Positions 1 through 6,589 of a stretch of DNA of 11,575 bases are shown piece after piece. Location of the stretch: positions 1 through 11,575 of the forward strand of contig JAJQBF010000124.1 in NCBI GenBank assembly GCA_021203425.1, read 5' to 3'. The notes below the pieces were generated by a model. It was not told the DNA's origin. It did no database searches and saw only the letters and a list, made by a program, of their open reading frames with translations. The DNA is from Clostridiales bacterium. GTDB lineage: Bacteria > Bacillota > Clostridia > Lachnospirales > CAG-274. How positions within the stretch are numbered: position 1 is the stretch's first letter; every line of letters starts with the position of its first letter. The translations under genes were made by a program, and so were the position numbers.

Positions 1-9
1 AACACACTG

Positions 10-41
10 AAAAACCTCTAAAATCCTGTAGATTTTAAAGG
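10..41 (-). terminator. Intrinsic terminator of spoIIID
   Basis: Read on the minus strand, an 11-bp stem (31-41 pairing with 15-25, one G-U wobble, 5-base loop at 26-30) is followed by five U (14-10). It starts 13 bases past the spoIIID stop codon, as expected for a rho-independent terminator. The stem is partly AT-rich. Confidence 0.75.
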
Positions 42-53
42 GTTTCCGAAATA

Positions 54-305
54 TTACATATGATGCAGATATTTTTGTCTTGTTGCCATACCGCCTCTTA
101 TGTGTCTTTCCGATTTATTTATTTCAAGAACCTTTCTGGCCTCCCCTGCCAATGGCGGATTTATTTTGATAAGCCTTTCGGTTATATCCTTGTGTACAGT
201 GCTTTTCGATATTCCGAAACGCTTGGCTGTTTTTCTGACTGTTGCGTTGCTTTTGACAATATACCTTGCCACTTCCTCAGCCCTTTTTTCAATATAATCC
301 TTCAA
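54..305 (-). CDS. spoIIID: Sporulation transcriptional regulator SpoIIID
   Basis: SpoIIID is a small DNA-binding protein that, in Bacillus and Clostridia, activates and represses mother-cell genes during sporulation together with sigma-E. This 83-residue protein has the family's usual length. A helix-turn-helix spans about residues 22-41 (TVRKTAKRFGISKSTVHKDI), and the conserved basic tail contains RHIRGGMATRQKY. The start is a TTG at 303-305, preceded by GGAGGAG about seven bases upstream. A possible sigma-E promoter lies just upstream (337-365) and a terminator just downstream, so it is probably transcribed alone. It reads in the same direction as the upstream oxidoreductase operon, but a weak terminator (366-389) separates them. 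No truncation or missing residue is apparent. The identification rests on strong sequence resemblance to the family. Confidence 0.95.
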   Translation of the reverse strand: MKDYIEKRAEEVARYIVKSNATVRKTAKRFGISKSTVHKDITERLIKINPPLAGEARKVLEINKSERHIRGGMATRQKYLHHM

Positions 306-336
306 AAAAACTCCTCCGCAAAAATAGGCCTAACTA

Positions 337-365
337 TCTGTATGCGCAGAAATTTTTCATTATTC
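337..365 (-). promoter_or_regulatory. Possible sigma-E-type promoter of spoIIID
   Basis: On the minus strand a GAATAAT box (365-359) is separated by 14 bases from CATACAGA (344-337), close to the sigma-E -10 consensus CATACANT. It lies about 35 bases upstream of the spoIIID TTG start. In B. subtilis spoIIID is transcribed by sigma-E, so both context and motif agree. The last base of the -10 does not match the consensus. Confidence 0.5.
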
Positions 366-389
366 GAAAAAGATTTCCTTAGGGAAATG
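366..389 (-). terminator. Probable weak terminator after the oxidoreductase operon
   Basis: On the minus strand ATTTCC (388-383), a CTAA loop and GGAAAT (378-373) form a 6-bp stem, followed by C and five T (371-367). It lies about 30 bases past the stop codon at 419. The stem is short and AT-rich, so termination may be partial, with read-through into spoIIID. Confidence 0.45.
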
Positions 390-418
390 CTGCTTTAAAG
401 GAAATGAAAAATAATTTT

Positions 419-1468
419 TTATATTGAATTATTTAGCATTTCCCTTGGATTTCCTTTTATCTCTCTTCCCTCCGCCTTAAGAGCCTCCTTCATAATTACA
501 GAATAATAGCTGTCTGTTAAAGCCTCTCTCAGACTATAGCCGCCGCTGCCTGTTTCGATATATTCCTTCATATTCAGCATAGTTCTTGCAATTGCTCTTT
601 CATCATCGCTTAAATCTCCTCCGAGATTGTTTTCGTACATTGCTTCATTATCAAAATAAATTTTGCCCTGCCCGTCATAAACAAGCTCTTTTTTCCGGGG
701 AATAAAATTTTCATCAATATAACTGACGGTATTGTTTGAAATTTCCCCTTTCGGACCTTGAATATTAACGTAATTCGACCGAATTTCGGATCTATACTGA
801 ACGGAGCAAAAATCGTAAAAAGCCGCTTTTCCGTCTTCATACTCAAATGTCAGTCTTACTCTGTCCTTTACTGCCTGTCTGCCGTCAAAAAATTTTTCAT
901 ATCTGTCTGAAGTTTCCGTAACACTGAATTTATATGCCTTGCCGTAAACCCTGAAGACCTCGTCTTTTTTGTTTAAAATCCGCCTTATTATGCTTGCGGC
1001 GTGATAATCGTGAACGGCGCTTATGTTAATGCTGTAGGGTTCGCCTAAAATGCCTCTGTCTGCCAGTTTAATAACAGAGCTGAAATAAGGAAAGTAAATG
1101 TACTGTTCGGCGCACATCAGCTTTCTGCCACTTTTCCACAGTCTGTAAGCCTCCCTTAAAGTCTCCCTGTCAAGCCCGACGGGTGTTTCGCAAAGTATAG
1201 GCAGCCCTGTTTCAAGCCATTGTCTGCTCACATTAAAAATATCTGCCTTGTTTACGGCGACAACGGCAAAATCCGCTCCGTAATTCAGACATTCCTCAAT
1301 AGAGGTTGTGGTGTGTATACCGTTTTCTTCCGAAATTTTCCGAGCTTTTTCTTCTGTTCGGCAGTACATTGCGCAAAGCTCGAACATCTCAGGCAGTGCC
1401 TTTGCAATTCTTGCGTAAAACAGAGATCTCCACCCGGAGCCTGCAATAATAAATCTTATTTTGTTCAT
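419..1468 (-). CDS. Gfo/Idh/MocA family oxidoreductase with an ETP motif
   Basis: This 349-residue protein is a predicted cytoplasmic NAD(P)-dependent oxidoreductase of the Gfo/Idh/MocA family, which usually acts on sugars, inositols or their derivatives. An N-terminal Rossmann fold begins at residue 5 with the dinucleotide-binding motif AGSGWRS. The C-terminal half carries the family's beta-sheet domain and ends with YSLREALTDSYYSVIMKEAL. At 94-96 it reads ETP where most members have EKP, a Lys that usually takes part in cofactor or substrate handling. The GG...H..D substrate motif of the neighbour is also missing; a HDYH segment near residues 163-166 lies in the comparable region. The ATG overlaps the TGA of the upstream Gfo/Idh gene (ATGA, 1465-1468), so the pair is probably translationally coupled and may act on one substrate. 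The substrate is not identifiable. Confidence 0.85.
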   Translation of the reverse strand: MNKIRFIIAGSGWRSLFYARIAKALPEMFELCAMYCRTEEKARKISEENGIHTTTSIEECLNYGADFAVVAVNKADIFNVSRQWLETGLPILCETPVGLDRETLREAYRLWKSGRKLMCAEQYIYFPYFSSVIKLADRGILGEPYSINISAVHDYHAASIIRRILNKKDEVFRVYGKAYKFSVTETSDRYEKFFDGRQAVKDRVRLTFEYEDGKAAFYDFCSVQYRSEIRSNYVNIQGPKGEISNNTVSYIDENFIPRKKELVYDGQGKIYFDNEAMYENNLGGDLSDDERAIARTMLNMKEYIETGSGGYSLREALTDSYYSVIMKEALKAEGREIKGNPREMLNNSI

Positions 1469-2601
1469 TTTTTATCCTCTTTTTCCTCAAATTCCATAAA
1501 CATAGCCTTCTGATAATCTGCACCGTATTTTCCCGACAAAGGCAAAGGAATTTCTCTTTTTTCTCTGCTTGAAACATAAGCCCCGACTGTAAGCTGAAGA
1601 GCGTTTATGCCGTCCTGCCCGTTTGCTTTTAAAGGTTCATTGAAAAGAATATTATCCCTGAAATTTTCAAGCATCTCATAATATGCCCTTTCATTCTCTC
1701 CGCACTCGATTTCGCTTATCTCCGTCTTTGCCCCTTCACGGCTGTTTCCGCCCCAGTTTCTGCCGTATTCTTCACTGTCGGGATAGGTTTCAACAGTCAG
1801 CTTATTGCCCCTCATCGTTATTTTGCCCTTCGTCCCGACAACACTCAGTTCTTCTTTATAGGGAATTTCTCCTGTTGTCAGAATAAATGTGCCTGTTACG
1901 TTATCTCCGTAATTCATAACAAGGGTTGCCTCGTCTTCAACATAAAAGTCGTTATACTTTCCGTATTTCACATTAGCGTAAATACTCTCGGGCATTCCGA
2001 AAAGCCACAGCCACATATCCAAAATATGCTGACCTTGGTTTATAAGGGCGCCGCCGCCCTCTCCTTTCCATGTACTTCTCCAGTCTGCCGAAGAATGATA
2101 ATGAACTGTTCTGTAATAAATCGTATTTTCAAGATGAATTCTGCGAATTTTGCCTACAGTGCCCCTTTCCAAAAGCTCCTTAAATTTTTTAACAGCATAA
2201 AAGGTTCTCCGCTGGAACATAATTCCGTATTTCCTGCCGTATTTTTCCGCCTCTGCTTTCATTTCCTCCGCATCGGCTATATTTGCCGCTGCCGGCTTTT
2301 CACAGAGGACATCTTTTCCTGCCCTGAAAGCACTGACTGCAATATCTTTATGAGCCTTGTGAGGAACGGCAATTAAAATGCAGTCTGTATCGCTGCTGCC
2401 GATTAAGTCTTCGGCATTTCTGTAAATCTTAACTTCAGGGCTTATGTTTGCCTTAACCCATTCATGGGTTTTGTCACTTCTTGCCCCTATTGCCGTAAGT
2501 TTCATTCCGTCAATGCCCCCGTCAAGCATCTTGGCATATTTTTTGCCCATAGCTCCCACACCTATAAGACCAACCTTTATAATTCTTTCACTGCTTTCCA
2601 T
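1465..2601 (-). CDS. Gfo/Idh/MocA family oxidoreductase (sugar dehydrogenase-like)
   Basis: This 378-residue protein is a predicted NAD(P)-dependent dehydrogenase of a sugar, inositol or related polyol. It has the Rossmann motif GLIGVGAMG at residues 11-19, the family signature CEKPAA (EKP at 101-103), and the substrate-side motif GGALINQGQHILD at about 183-195, with His192 and Asp195 in the usual catalytic positions. The ATG at 2601 is preferred to an in-frame ATG eight codons upstream (2625). It has AGAAGGGAG about six bases upstream, and the longer form would overlap the end of the antiporter gene. It lies 16 bases after the antiporter stop and overlaps the next oxidoreductase by four bases, so it belongs to the minus-strand operon. 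Nothing nearby fixes the substrate. Family membership is secure and specificity is not. Confidence 0.9.
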   Translation of the reverse strand: MESSERIIKVGLIGVGAMGKKYAKMLDGGIDGMKLTAIGARSDKTHEWVKANISPEVKIYRNAEDLIGSSDTDCILIAVPHKAHKDIAVSAFRAGKDVLCEKPAAANIADAEEMKAEAEKYGRKYGIMFQRRTFYAVKKFKELLERGTVGKIRRIHLENTIYYRTVHYHSSADWRSTWKGEGGGALINQGQHILDMWLWLFGMPESIYANVKYGKYNDFYVEDEATLVMNYGDNVTGTFILTTGEIPYKEELSVVGTKGKITMRGNKLTVETYPDSEEYGRNWGGNSREGAKTEISEIECGENERAYYEMLENFRDNILFNEPLKANGQDGINALQLTVGAYVSSREKREIPLPLSGKYGADYQKAMFMEFEEKEDKK

Positions 2602-2617
2602 AAAGTCTCCCTTCTGC

Positions 2618-4211
2618 CTATTCACAGGTTATAACAATATCGTTTTCTTTTATTTCAGTATTTCCCTGAGGTATTATAAACTCGTCCTCTCTTTTTATCG
2701 ACGCTATAAGTGTATTTTTAGGCATATCAAGCCTGTAAATATGCTTATCCTTCCACTTATGACGTTTTGTAATTGTCTGCTCACGAAGAACAGTTGAATT
2801 TCTGTCGTTATATGCCGGAACACTGACAACAAGACTGTCGCCTACTTCAATTTTAGTGTTTCCTCCCGGGTAAATTATTTTATTTCCCCTTCTTATTGGC
2901 AAAATAAGAAAGTCCGTAGGCATATCTACCGCCTTAACCTCTTTGCCTGCCCAAGGGTGGTTTAATGTTATAACAATTTTTGTAAGGTTAAGACCGGAAC
3001 TTTCGGTATAATCATTAAATGTCTTTCTGACATCTCCCTCTGTATCAACCATATTCAGCTTTTTTGAAATAAAGGGCAAAAGTGAGCCTTGAAGAGCAAC
3101 TGAAATTATAGCCACAAGAAAGACAATATGGAAAATATCCCTTTCCGTATCAACCCCTCCGGCAACAGCCATAATTGCAAAAACAATAGAGGCTGCCCCA
3201 CGAAGACCCGACCACGACACAAGAACACACTGTCTTAATTTAGCCCCAAAGGGTTTTAAAATAAGAAAAACAGCCGCCGGTCTTGCTATAAAAAGCATAA
3301 AGGCAAAAATCAACACCGCCGGAAAAACAGCCCCTGGCAGCAAATGGGGCATTGACAAAAAGCCCAGCAAGAAGAAAATAATTATTTGGGAAAGACCCGT
3401 TATGCCGTCAAAATAATTTACAAGGGCTTTTTTTGTTTTTAATGCTGCTGTTTCCTATTATTATACCCGACAGATAGGTTGAAAGAAAGCCGTTTCCGCC
3501 CATAAGGCTTGAAAGAGAATATGACGCAGCTGCAACAGCCGTAAGAAAAACCATTTCCATACCTTCGGAGTCAAGTTTTAATTTTTTAAGGGCAAAAATA
3601 CTTCCGCAGGGTATAATTATTTCTAAACACACGCCGAAAAAAAGCTGTTTGATAACCAAAGCTCCGACAGCCCCGGCTGTCACCCCTCCCGAAACAAGCA
3701 TAATACCTACAACAGTAAGCATATAGGCCACAGGGTCATTGCTGCCGCTTTCAATCTCCAAAAGAGATGCCGTATTATATTTCAAATTCAGATTTTTTGA
3801 TTTTAAAACCGAAAATACAGATGCAGCGTCTGTTGAGCCGACAACAGCCCCCAAAAGAAAGCTCTCGCCGAAACCCCAATTTAATATATATCTGCAAAAA
3901 AGACAGGTTAAAAGAGAGGTTATCAAAACCCCGAAAGTAGACAAAAGCCCCGAGCGTATAAAAACAGGTTTAGCCGCAGAAACCTTTACACCGAAACCGC
4001 CGTAAAACATTATAAAAATAAGGCATATGGTACAAATTTGCTCCGTAGCCTCAAAATTGTCAAATGGAATTTTAAAAATACCGTCACAGCCGAAAATTAT
4101 GCCCACAAGCATAAAAACCAAAAGACAGGGCACTCCGACTCTTTCTGACAGCCTGTCAGCCGTTATGCAAATTATGATAACCGCCGAAAACAAAATCAAT
4201 AAATAAATCAC
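2618..4211 (-). pseudogene. CPA1 (NhaP2-like) cation/proton antiporter, frameshifted
   Basis: This is an inner-membrane monovalent cation (K+ or Na+)/H+ antiporter of the CPA1 type with a cytoplasmic regulatory tail, in two frames. The N-terminal part (4211-3408, 267 codons) starts at GTG behind AGGAGG and holds many membrane helices plus GSTDAASV (125-132) and SGSNDP (155-160), typical of the transport core. At the A7 run (3428-3434 on the plus strand) the frame shifts. It then reads KSPCKLF and stops. Dropping one A gives NKKALVNYFDGITGLSQ, which continues through LLGFLSMPHLLPG without a break to TAG at 2618, for about 530 residues in all. The tail carries two RCK-C/TrkA-C-like repeats (about 2975-2800 and 2750-2618). 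Length and order match intact NhaP2-like proteins. It lies between the methyltransferase and the first oxidoreductase. The shift could be a true mutation, transcriptional slippage or a homopolymer error. Confidence 0.85.
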
Positions 4212-4285
4212 TTGCCCTGCCTCCTAAATTATATAAATATTATTCATACTTTTTATCTGTTTCACTATTACGCTGGCTGAGAGGT

Positions 4286-4308
4286 GCTTGGGCTTAGCAT
4301 GCCCGAGC
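4286..4308 (-). repeat. Inverted repeat spanning the methyltransferase stop codon
   Basis: GCTTGGGC (4286-4293) and GCCCGAGC (4301-4308) pair over 8 bp with one G-U wobble around a 7-base loop that contains the TAA stop. No T tract follows on either strand, so it is not a standard intrinsic terminator. It could modulate read-through into the antiporter gene or stabilise an mRNA end. Confidence 0.5.
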
Positions 4309-5091
4309 TTTACAGACCATTCCCCTAAACATAGAGACACTGCACTCGGTGCCCCTTTCGACATTGGTAATACCGCATTCATTCAGCCTTTCCACAGATT
4401 TTTTGTAATATTCCTCCGACAGTTCACAGCCTATAAAGCTGCGGTTTGTGTTATATGCCGCAACGGCGACAGTTCCCGAGCCGCTGAAACAATCCAAAAC
4501 CAAATCGCCCTCGTTTGAATGCTTTAAAATAAGCTCTTCAAACAGCGCCAAAGGTTTTTGAGTCGGGTGGAAACGTCCCTTATCGTGACAAATTGGGTAA
4601 GGATATATGCCATTATCATATTCCGAATTAAAAGTAGGCTTTCCTCCTTTTACCCCGACCAAAGCTATTTCCCTTGAGTTTGTAAGATAATTAATCTTAC
4701 TGTTAAGAGGAACAGGGTTTGTTTTTACCCATTCTATAAACCTTAGCTGCTTAAATTTTGCCTTGTCGAAATATTCCTTTAGAGTTGTAATCTTCCACAA
4801 ATCATAGAAACAAATCATTGTGCCGCCTTTTTTCAGAACACGGTAACATTCCAAAATAACCTCCGACAAGCCGAAAAAGGTATGATCCCACTTACCGAAA
4901 TCCATAGACACCCTAAACCTGTCAGTATCTTTTCCCTTAGCCTCTCCCGACTGAAAATTTGTATTCCTTGACACTTCATAAGGCGGATCAATTAATACAA
5001 GGGAAACGGAATTTGTTTCCACCGTTTTCAAAAAATCAAAACAGCTTTCATTGCATAAGGAAATTGTGTTTTGCCCGATGTTAATCACCAT
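4294..5091 (-). CDS. DNA methyltransferase (N6-adenine or N4-cytosine), no restriction partner
   Basis: This 265-residue S-adenosylmethionine-dependent DNA methyltransferase is of the N6_N4_Mtase (PF01555) type. The catalytic motif DPPY is at 35-38, HPTQKP at 175-180, and the SAM-binding motif DCFSGSG at 200-206. The order, catalytic motif first and SAM motif last with the target-recognition region between, is that of the beta class. DPPY favours adenine-N6 but does not exclude cytosine-N4. No restriction endonuclease or specificity subunit is adjacent, so it looks like an orphan methylase, possibly regulatory. It begins with ATG (AAAGGGG upstream) 22 bases after the aminotransferase stop, which suggests co-transcription. 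The last ~19 residues (247-265) contain three Cys and look unlike a folded methylase end. They are encoded partly within a hairpin (4286-4308). The recognition sequence cannot be read from the protein. Confidence 0.9.
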   Translation of the reverse strand: MVINIGQNTISLCNESCFDFLKTVETNSVSLVLIDPPYEVSRNTNFQSGEAKGKDTDRFRVSMDFGKWDHTFFGLSEVILECYRVLKKGGTMICFYDLWKITTLKEYFDKAKFKQLRFIEWVKTNPVPLNSKINYLTNSREIALVGVKGGKPTFNSEYDNGIYPYPICHDKGRFHPTQKPLALFEELILKHSNEGDLVLDCFSGSGTVAVAAYNTNRSFIGCELSEEYYKKSVERLNECGITNVERGTECSVSMFRGMVCKARAC

Positions 5092-5112
5092 ACCGCCCCT
5101 TTCAAAGTTATT

Positions 5113-6309
5113 TTAAAAATTCTGCTTTATAAATTTTTCTATTCTGTTTACTCCGACAATAATGCTTTCCATAGACGCCGCAAAAGAAAGTCTTATATAG
5201 TCTTCACAGCCGAAAACATCGCCCGAAACAACAGCCACATTATAATTTGAAAGCAAAATCTGCGCCACGTCTTTTCCGCTTTTTATGGTTATGCCGCTGA
5301 CCTCCTGACCGTAAAGCCTTGACACATTTACGAGAATGTAAAGCCCTCCCACCGGTCTTATACTTCTCAAATAGGGAATATCGGATATTCTCTGAGACAT
5401 ATAGTCACGGCGGCGCTTAAGCTCATTTACAAGGCGGTCTATACACTCGTCGTTTCCCTTTAAAGCAGCAAGGGCAGCATACTGACTTACAACATTTACA
5501 TTCGAAGTACAATGGCTTTGAATTCTTGTCATTGCCTTTGAAATGTTTTTATCGGCAATCGAATAACCGATTCTCCAAGGTGTCATTGAATAAGTCTTTG
5601 AAGGACTGTTTACAATAACCGTCCTTTTCTTTATTTCCTCTCCCAGTGAGGCTATGCTCAAAAATTTAACCTTCTGGGAGTAAATCATCTTATCATATAC
5701 TTCGTCCGAAATTACGATTAAATCTTTTTCAACTGCAAAATCCGCAATAGCCTGAAGTTCCTTCTCTGTGCATAAGGCACCTGTAGGGTTATTGGGGCTG
5801 TTTATAATAATCGCTTTCGTTTTGTCTGTATATACCTTTTCAAGCTCCTCAGCCGTAATTTTATAACCATGTTCTCCCCTTGTATAAACAATAACGGGAA
5901 CACCGCCGGCAAGAAGAACAATCTCCACATAACTCTGCCAGTAGGGCGCAGAAATTATAACCTCGTCAGACTGCCCCACAACGGAAAAAATCGTATTCAT
6001 AAGCGCCTGTTTAGCCCCGTTTGTTATAACAACATTTTCAGGCTCATAAACAAGCCCCCTGTCGGCATACATTTTTTTACACACAGCCTCACGAAGCTCG
6101 GCAATGCCCTCTACAGCCGTATATTTGGGCAGATTATGTTCTATAGCGTCAACTGCCGCCGCCGTAATATGCGCCGGAGTTTTTATATCAACCTCTCCGG
6201 TTCCCAAGTTTATTACGTTATAGCCGCTCATATTCATTTTTTCAGCCTTTGCCGTAACTTTAAGCGAAGCCGACGTCCTTACCTGTGTTGCTCTTTCCGA
6301 TAAAATCAC
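5113..6309 (-). CDS. Pyridoxal-phosphate aminotransferase, class I/II (aspartate aminotransferase-like)
   Basis: This 398-residue cytoplasmic enzyme belongs to the fold-type I aminotransferase family, AspAT Ib-like group, transferring amino groups between amino acids and 2-oxo acids. Visible motifs are SPNNPTG (171-177), SDEVY (201-205), the PLP-lysine motif SKTYSMTPWRIGY (237-249, Lys238), and YIRLSFA (371-377) with the carboxylate-binding Arg373. Length is normal. The start is GTG at 6309 with AGGAGG nine bases upstream. It is the first gene of the minus-strand operon, behind a good sigma-A promoter at 6349-6377, and is divergent from the citrate/isopropylmalate synthase-like gene. If that enzyme makes citrate en route to 2-oxoglutarate and glutamate, a transaminase next to it would fit, but this is inference. 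Aspartate as main substrate is the likeliest guess. Alanine or aromatic amino acids are possible. Confidence 0.9.
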   Translation of the reverse strand: MILSERATQVRTSASLKVTAKAEKMNMSGYNVINLGTGEVDIKTPAHITAAAVDAIEHNLPKYTAVEGIAELREAVCKKMYADRGLVYEPENVVITNGAKQALMNTIFSVVGQSDEVIISAPYWQSYVEIVLLAGGVPVIVYTRGEHGYKITAEELEKVYTDKTKAIIINSPNNPTGALCTEKELQAIADFAVEKDLIVISDEVYDKMIYSQKVKFLSIASLGEEIKKRTVIVNSPSKTYSMTPWRIGYSIADKNISKAMTRIQSHCTSNVNVVSQYAALAALKGNDECIDRLVNELKRRRDYMSQRISDIPYLRSIRPVGGLYILVNVSRLYGQEVSGITIKSGKDVAQILLSNYNVAVVSGDVFGCEDYIRLSFAASMESIIVGVNRIEKFIKQNF

Positions 6310-6348
6310 ACCGCATCCCCTCCTAAGGCATATGTAATTATATCTTTT

Positions 6349-6377
6349 ATTGTATACCTTTTGACTTCGGTTTTCAA
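6349..6377 (-). promoter_or_regulatory. Sigma-A promoter of the aminotransferase operon
   Basis: On the minus strand TTGAAA (6377-6372), a 17-base spacer and TACAAT (6354-6349) match the housekeeping consensus closely. Transcription would start near 6342, giving a leader of about 33 bases that includes the AGGAGG site at 6324-6319. Confidence 0.75.
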
Positions 6378-6449
6378 GTTAAACTTTTATGAATTGACAA
6401 AACTTTAAAAAATTTTGAATTTTTAAATAAATTTTATTCATTCAGTCTA

Positions 6450-6478
6450 TTGACATATCATTAAAAAAAGTTTACAAT
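6450..6478 (+). promoter_or_regulatory. Sigma-A promoter of the Re-citrate synthase-like gene
   Basis: TTGACA (6450-6455), a 17-base spacer and TACAAT (6473-6478) form a near-perfect promoter in an AT-rich region. The expected start, about 6484-6487, coincides with the first base of the structured leader, so the RNA element forms the extreme 5' end of the transcript. Confidence 0.8.
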
Positions 6479-6484
6479 TAATAT

Positions 6485-6550
6485 GATGACGGCTGATGGA
6501 GGCTTCGGGAAACATTTGAAGATTTCCGGAGTACTTAATCGGCTTTTTTG
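6485..6550 (+). promoter_or_regulatory. Structured 5' leader RNA ending in six U (unassigned)
   Basis: An outer stem (GCTGAT 6492-6497 with ATCGGC 6538-6543) encloses a symmetric 7x7-base internal loop (GGAGGCT 6498-6504 and GTACTTA 6531-6537) and an inner stem (TCGGGAAA 6505-6512 with TTTCCGGA 6523-6530, one G-G mismatch). The inner loop is CATTTGAAGA (6513-6522). Six T follow the outer stem at once (6544-6549). The element begins at the predicted transcription start and ends about 26 bases before the RBS. The layout suggests an attenuator or small riboswitch controlling the enzyme downstream. It did not match a riboswitch class that could be recognised by eye. Confidence 0.5.
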
Positions 6551-6589
6551 GGTTTAAGGTTTTTATGTTTATGTTAGGAGGTTGTAATT

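Noticed and set aside
60..398. Plus-strand open frame of 112 codons over spoIIID
   Set aside because: It is antisense to a clear SpoIIID gene, lacks a ribosome binding site, and has no recognisable protein features.
3425..3440. A-rich slippery site as a programmed -1 ribosomal frameshift in the antiporter
   Set aside because: The -1 frame meets TAA almost at once. The downstream half is reached only by a +1 (or -2) change, or by loss of one A.
4271..4310. GGCTGAGA near a hairpin, reminiscent of a TPP riboswitch
   Set aside because: The second conserved TPP segment (ACCTGAT and what follows) is absent, and most of the stretch lies in the end of the methyltransferase gene.
6394..6425. Second TTGACA on the plus strand as an alternative promoter
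   Set aside because: At 17-base spacing there is no acceptable -10, whereas the promoter at 6450-6478 matches both boxes.
6493..6513. CTGATG...GAAAC resembling a hammerhead ribozyme core
   Set aside because: The conserved CUGAUGA core is not intact (G in place of the last A), and no three-way junction or cleavage site can be drawn. Those bases pair better in the two-stem fold.
6483..6557. A 24-codon frame (ATG ATG ... TGG GTT TAA) over the structured leader, suggestive of an attenuator leader peptide
   Set aside because: It has no ribosome binding site, since the predicted transcript starts at or after its ATG, and it has no run of regulatory codons. The RNA fold explains the segment better.
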